From an uncultured Muribaculum sp. (GTDB lineage Bacteria > Bacteroidota > Bacteroidia > Bacteroidales > Muribaculaceae), in assembly GCA_910587665.1 (NCBI GenBank), contig CAJUMZ010000012.1, forward strand, positions 18,587 to 82,586: DNA of 64,000 nt. Direction: 5' to 3'. Each line of letters starts with the position of its first letter. The first letter of the stretch is position 1. The position numbers and the translations under genes are program-made. This document shows, piece after piece, positions 62,311-64,000 of this stretch. Under the pieces are notes generated by a model, which did not search any database, was not told where the DNA came from, and saw only the letters and a program-made list of their open reading frames with translations.

Positions 62311-63252
62311 ATGGCTACTGAAAATACGAAATGTCTTATCATCGGGTCGGGTCCCGCAGGATATACTGCGGCTATTTATGCGTCAAGGGCAAATATCTCT
62401 CCGATCCTGTATGAGGGCATACAACCGGGAGGTCAGCTTACCACAACCTCCGAAGTAGAGAATTTCCCCGGATATCCGGAGGGCGTAATGGGCGCACAAC
62501 TGATGGAAGACCTGCGCAAGCAGGCATCACGGTTTGGCGCTGATATACGTACCGGCATAATAAACGAAGTTGACTTTACCCAACGGCCGTTTACGGTCAC
62601 GGCAGATGACGGCACAACAATTGTTGCCGAAACCGTGATTGTCGCTACCGGAGCTTCGGCAAAATACCTTGGTCTGCCAGACGAACAGCGTTTTGCCGGA
62701 CTTGGTGTATCGGCATGCGCGACCTGCGACGGCTTTTTTTACCGAGGCAGGACCGTGGCTGTCGTAGGAGGCGGCGACACAGCATGCGAAGAAGCCCTTT
62801 ACCTTAGCGGACTTGCCAAGCAGGTGTATCTGATAGTGCGCAAAGATTTCCTTCGCGCATCAAAGGTGATGCAGCAGCGCGTCATGGATAAGGACAATAT
62901 AAAGGTACTGTTCAACACAAATACTCTCGGCCTGTTTGGCAACGAATTTCTGGAGGGGGCTCATCTTGTCGAGTTTGCAGGCACAGACAAAGAGCGTAAA
63001 TTTGACGTGAATATCGACGGATTTTTCCTTGCCATAGGTCATAAGCCGAATACTGACATATTCAAAGGCAAGCTTGATCTTGACGAACAAGGCTATATTG
63101 TGCTTGCGGGCAAAGATCAGTCAACAAGCGTTCCGGGCGTGTTTGCCGCAGGAGATGTTGCTGACTCCCATTATCAGCAGGCAATCACGGCGGCAGGCAC
63201 AGGATGTCGCGCCGCACTTGATGTAGAGCATTTCCTTATGGAGCATCAATAA
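62311..63252 (+). CDS. trxB: Thioredoxin-disulfide reductase
   Basis: A 313-residue FAD/NADPH enzyme that reduces thioredoxin. It has I-G-S-G-P-A-G-Y-T-A-A-I-Y-A-S-R (FAD), the redox pair in A-C-A-T-C-D-G-F-F, V-V-G-G-G-D-T-A-C-E-E-A (NADPH), and G-V-F-A-A-G-D-V-A-D (FAD). The matching thioredoxin is at 16.0 kb. The gene is third in a probable ftsK-lolA-trxB operon (36 bp gap). Confidence 0.96.
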   Translation: MATENTKCLIIGSGPAGYTAAIYASRANISPILYEGIQPGGQLTTTSEVENFPGYPEGVMGAQLMEDLRKQASRFGADIRTGIINEVDFTQRPFTVTADDGTTIVAETVIVATGASAKYLGLPDEQRFAGLGVSACATCDGFFYRGRTVAVVGGGDTACEEALYLSGLAKQVYLIVRKDFLRASKVMQQRVMDKDNIKVLFNTNTLGLFGNEFLEGAHLVEFAGTDKERKFDVNIDGFFLAIGHKPNTDIFKGKLDLDEQGYIVLAGKDQSTSVPGVFAAGDVADSHYQQAITAAGTGCRAALDVEHFLMEHQ

Positions 63253-63278
63253 GCACCCTTATTAATTATTTGATATAC

Positions 63279-63312
63279 AAAAGGCGGTCCCCGTGCGGAG
63301 ATCGCCTTTATT
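63279..63312. terminator. Bidirectional terminator between trxB and the pullulanase gene
   Basis: AAAGGCGGTC (63280-63289) pairs with GATCGCCTTT (63300-63309) with one wobble; the stem ends in A's on one side and T's on the other. Confidence 0.8.
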
Positions 63313-63329
63313 CGTCTAAGTAAAGTAGA

Positions 63330-64000
63330 TTACTTTTCTTTAGCAAGGATAAGTGCGGAGCGAGGCTCGATCATCACCTTACCGCCGTTCATCTTACCCA
63401 TTCCATCTGCCGCAATCTTTCCGTCGCGGGCTACGACAAGCCACTCGCCACCGGGTATTTTTACCGTCTTAGCCTCATTGCTGCCGTTAAATATAACCTT
63501 TATCTCTTTCCATGTATCACCATTGGCATTGTCTTTCAGTGAGTAAGAGATAAGATTAGGTTCGCTAACTTTATCAAACACAAGGTGCTTGGCGACATCG
63601 GCTGCAGTTGTCATACGGAATGCAGGATGTGACTTGCGCAGCTTTATAAGTTCCTTATAATAGTTGAACAGCTCTGCATTTTCTTTTTTGAGAGTCCAAT
63701 CGATTGCATTTATTGAGTCAGGCGACTTATAAGAATTGTGCACACCCTTTTTGTCGCGGAATATCTCTTCCCCGGCAAAAAGGAACGGAGTACCCTGCGA
63801 GGTAAACACAATCGTCTGTGCAAGTTTGTGGGCACGCTGACGATCAGCGACATTCTCTTCGGGGAGCGACTTGACAAGCTTGTCGGTAAGCATCAAGTCA
63901 TCATGACATGACACATAGTTAATGACCTGCGTGGGAGCGAGAGCATAAGGCTTCTTCGAGTTATTGCCCTTGCTGTAGTCGACCTGCGGATGAGCAGTCG
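63330..64000 (-). CDS. pulA: C-terminal part of a type I pullulanase (GH13)
   Basis: The gene enters from the right edge; its start is outside the window. The visible end of the GH13 barrel has V-S-C-H-D-D (the sixth-strand H-D substrate motif), Q-G-T-P-F-L-F-A-G-E-E-I-F-R-D-K-K-G, H-N-S-Y-K-S-P-D-S-I-N-A-I-D-W, and then the C-terminal beta domain. These are typical of type I pullulanases, which cut alpha-1,6 bonds in pullulan, starch and glycogen. Cellular location cannot be told without the N-terminus. Confidence 0.85.
   Translation of the reverse strand, partial: TAHPQVDYSKGNNSKKPYALAPTQVINYVSCHDDLMLTDKLVKSLPEENVADRQRAHKLAQTIVFTSQGTPFLFAGEEIFRDKKGVHNSYKSPDSINAIDWTLKKENAELFNYYKELIKLRKSHPAFRMTTAADVAKHLVFDKVSEPNLISYSLKDNANGDTWKEIKVIFNGSNEAKTVKIPGGEWLVVARDGKIAADGMGKMNGGKVMIEPRSALILAKEK

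Noticed and set aside
1..64000. CRISPR array
   Set aside because: No series of equal-length repeats with unique spacers was seen. The only tandem repeats are the short ones at 30553-30667.

Overview
The window comes from a member of the Bacteroidales, most likely a gut organism of the Muribaculaceae type (family-level placement is inference). Three things support this. Nearly every clear promoter has the Bacteroidota TAnnTTTG -7 box, often with a TTG-type -33 element 18-22 bp upstream. The gene set contains lineage hallmarks: a TamL-type lipidated BamA paralogue, a Rho factor with a very long disordered insert, a UpxY-type NusG paralogue heading a polysaccharide locus, PepSY-like and DUF5686-like proteins, ISAs1/ISAon1/IS1182 insertion sequences, and a membrane PPase with PPDK. 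Secreted GH28/GH105 and GH3 enzymes and a pullulanase fit plant-glycan feeding.

Layout. 1-3.2 kb: end of a secreted Ig-like protein, tgt, an LptF/G permease and a PepSY-like protein. 3.3-3.6 kb: a gene-free stretch with a complete minus-strand transcription unit that I read as a structured non-coding RNA. 3.8-8.5 kb: one 1583-residue trimodular glycoside hydrolase. 8.6-15.9 kb: rho, tamL, gph, a 58-residue membrane protein missed by normal length cut-offs, and an AspT/YidE-type transporter. 16.0-19.2 kb: trxA and dapA, divergent around a 278-bp MITE, then recR and a GNAT. 19.2-19.45 kb: remnant of a VapBC-like toxin-antitoxin pair. 19.4-30.5 kb: an AT-rich minus-strand surface polysaccharide locus (upxY, flippase, pyruvyl transferase, GT32, GT2, acetyltransferase, polymerase, three GT4) in which the last GT4 is split by a frameshift.

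30.5-35.7 kb: MFS exporter, FadL-type porin, GH3. 35.9-38.8 kb: an intact ISAs1 element next to a chimeric ISAon1/IS1182 transposase remnant. 38.9-45 kb: flavodoxin, a large DUF5686-like outer-membrane protein, a CYTH phosphatase, and rlmD-queD-queE. 45.3-48 kb: ppdK. 48.1-49.5 kb: a scar beside tRNA-Ser(GGA) holding an internally deleted tyrosine recombinase, sanA and a second ISAon1 transposase fragment. 49.6-54.8 kb: GH3, K+-dependent membrane pyrophosphatase and an alpha/beta hydrolase as a probable operon. 54.9-63.3 kb: efp, a flavodiiron protein, a uracil-DNA-glycosylase-like protein, dedA-rpe and ftsK-lolA-trxB. The right edge holds the C-terminal part of a pullulanase.

Together the genes cover queuosine and 7-deazaguanine metabolism (tgt, queD, queE), envelope biogenesis (LptF/G, TamL, LolA, polysaccharide locus), thiol and O2/NO defence (trxA, trxB, flavodiiron protein, flavodoxin), PPi-linked energy metabolism (ppdK, hppA) and glycan degradation. 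The most unusual items are the unassigned structured RNA, the MITE with intact target duplication, the trimodular pectin enzyme, the broken glycosyltransferase, and the mosaic of recombinase and transposase debris at 36-38.8 kb and 48.1-49.3 kb.
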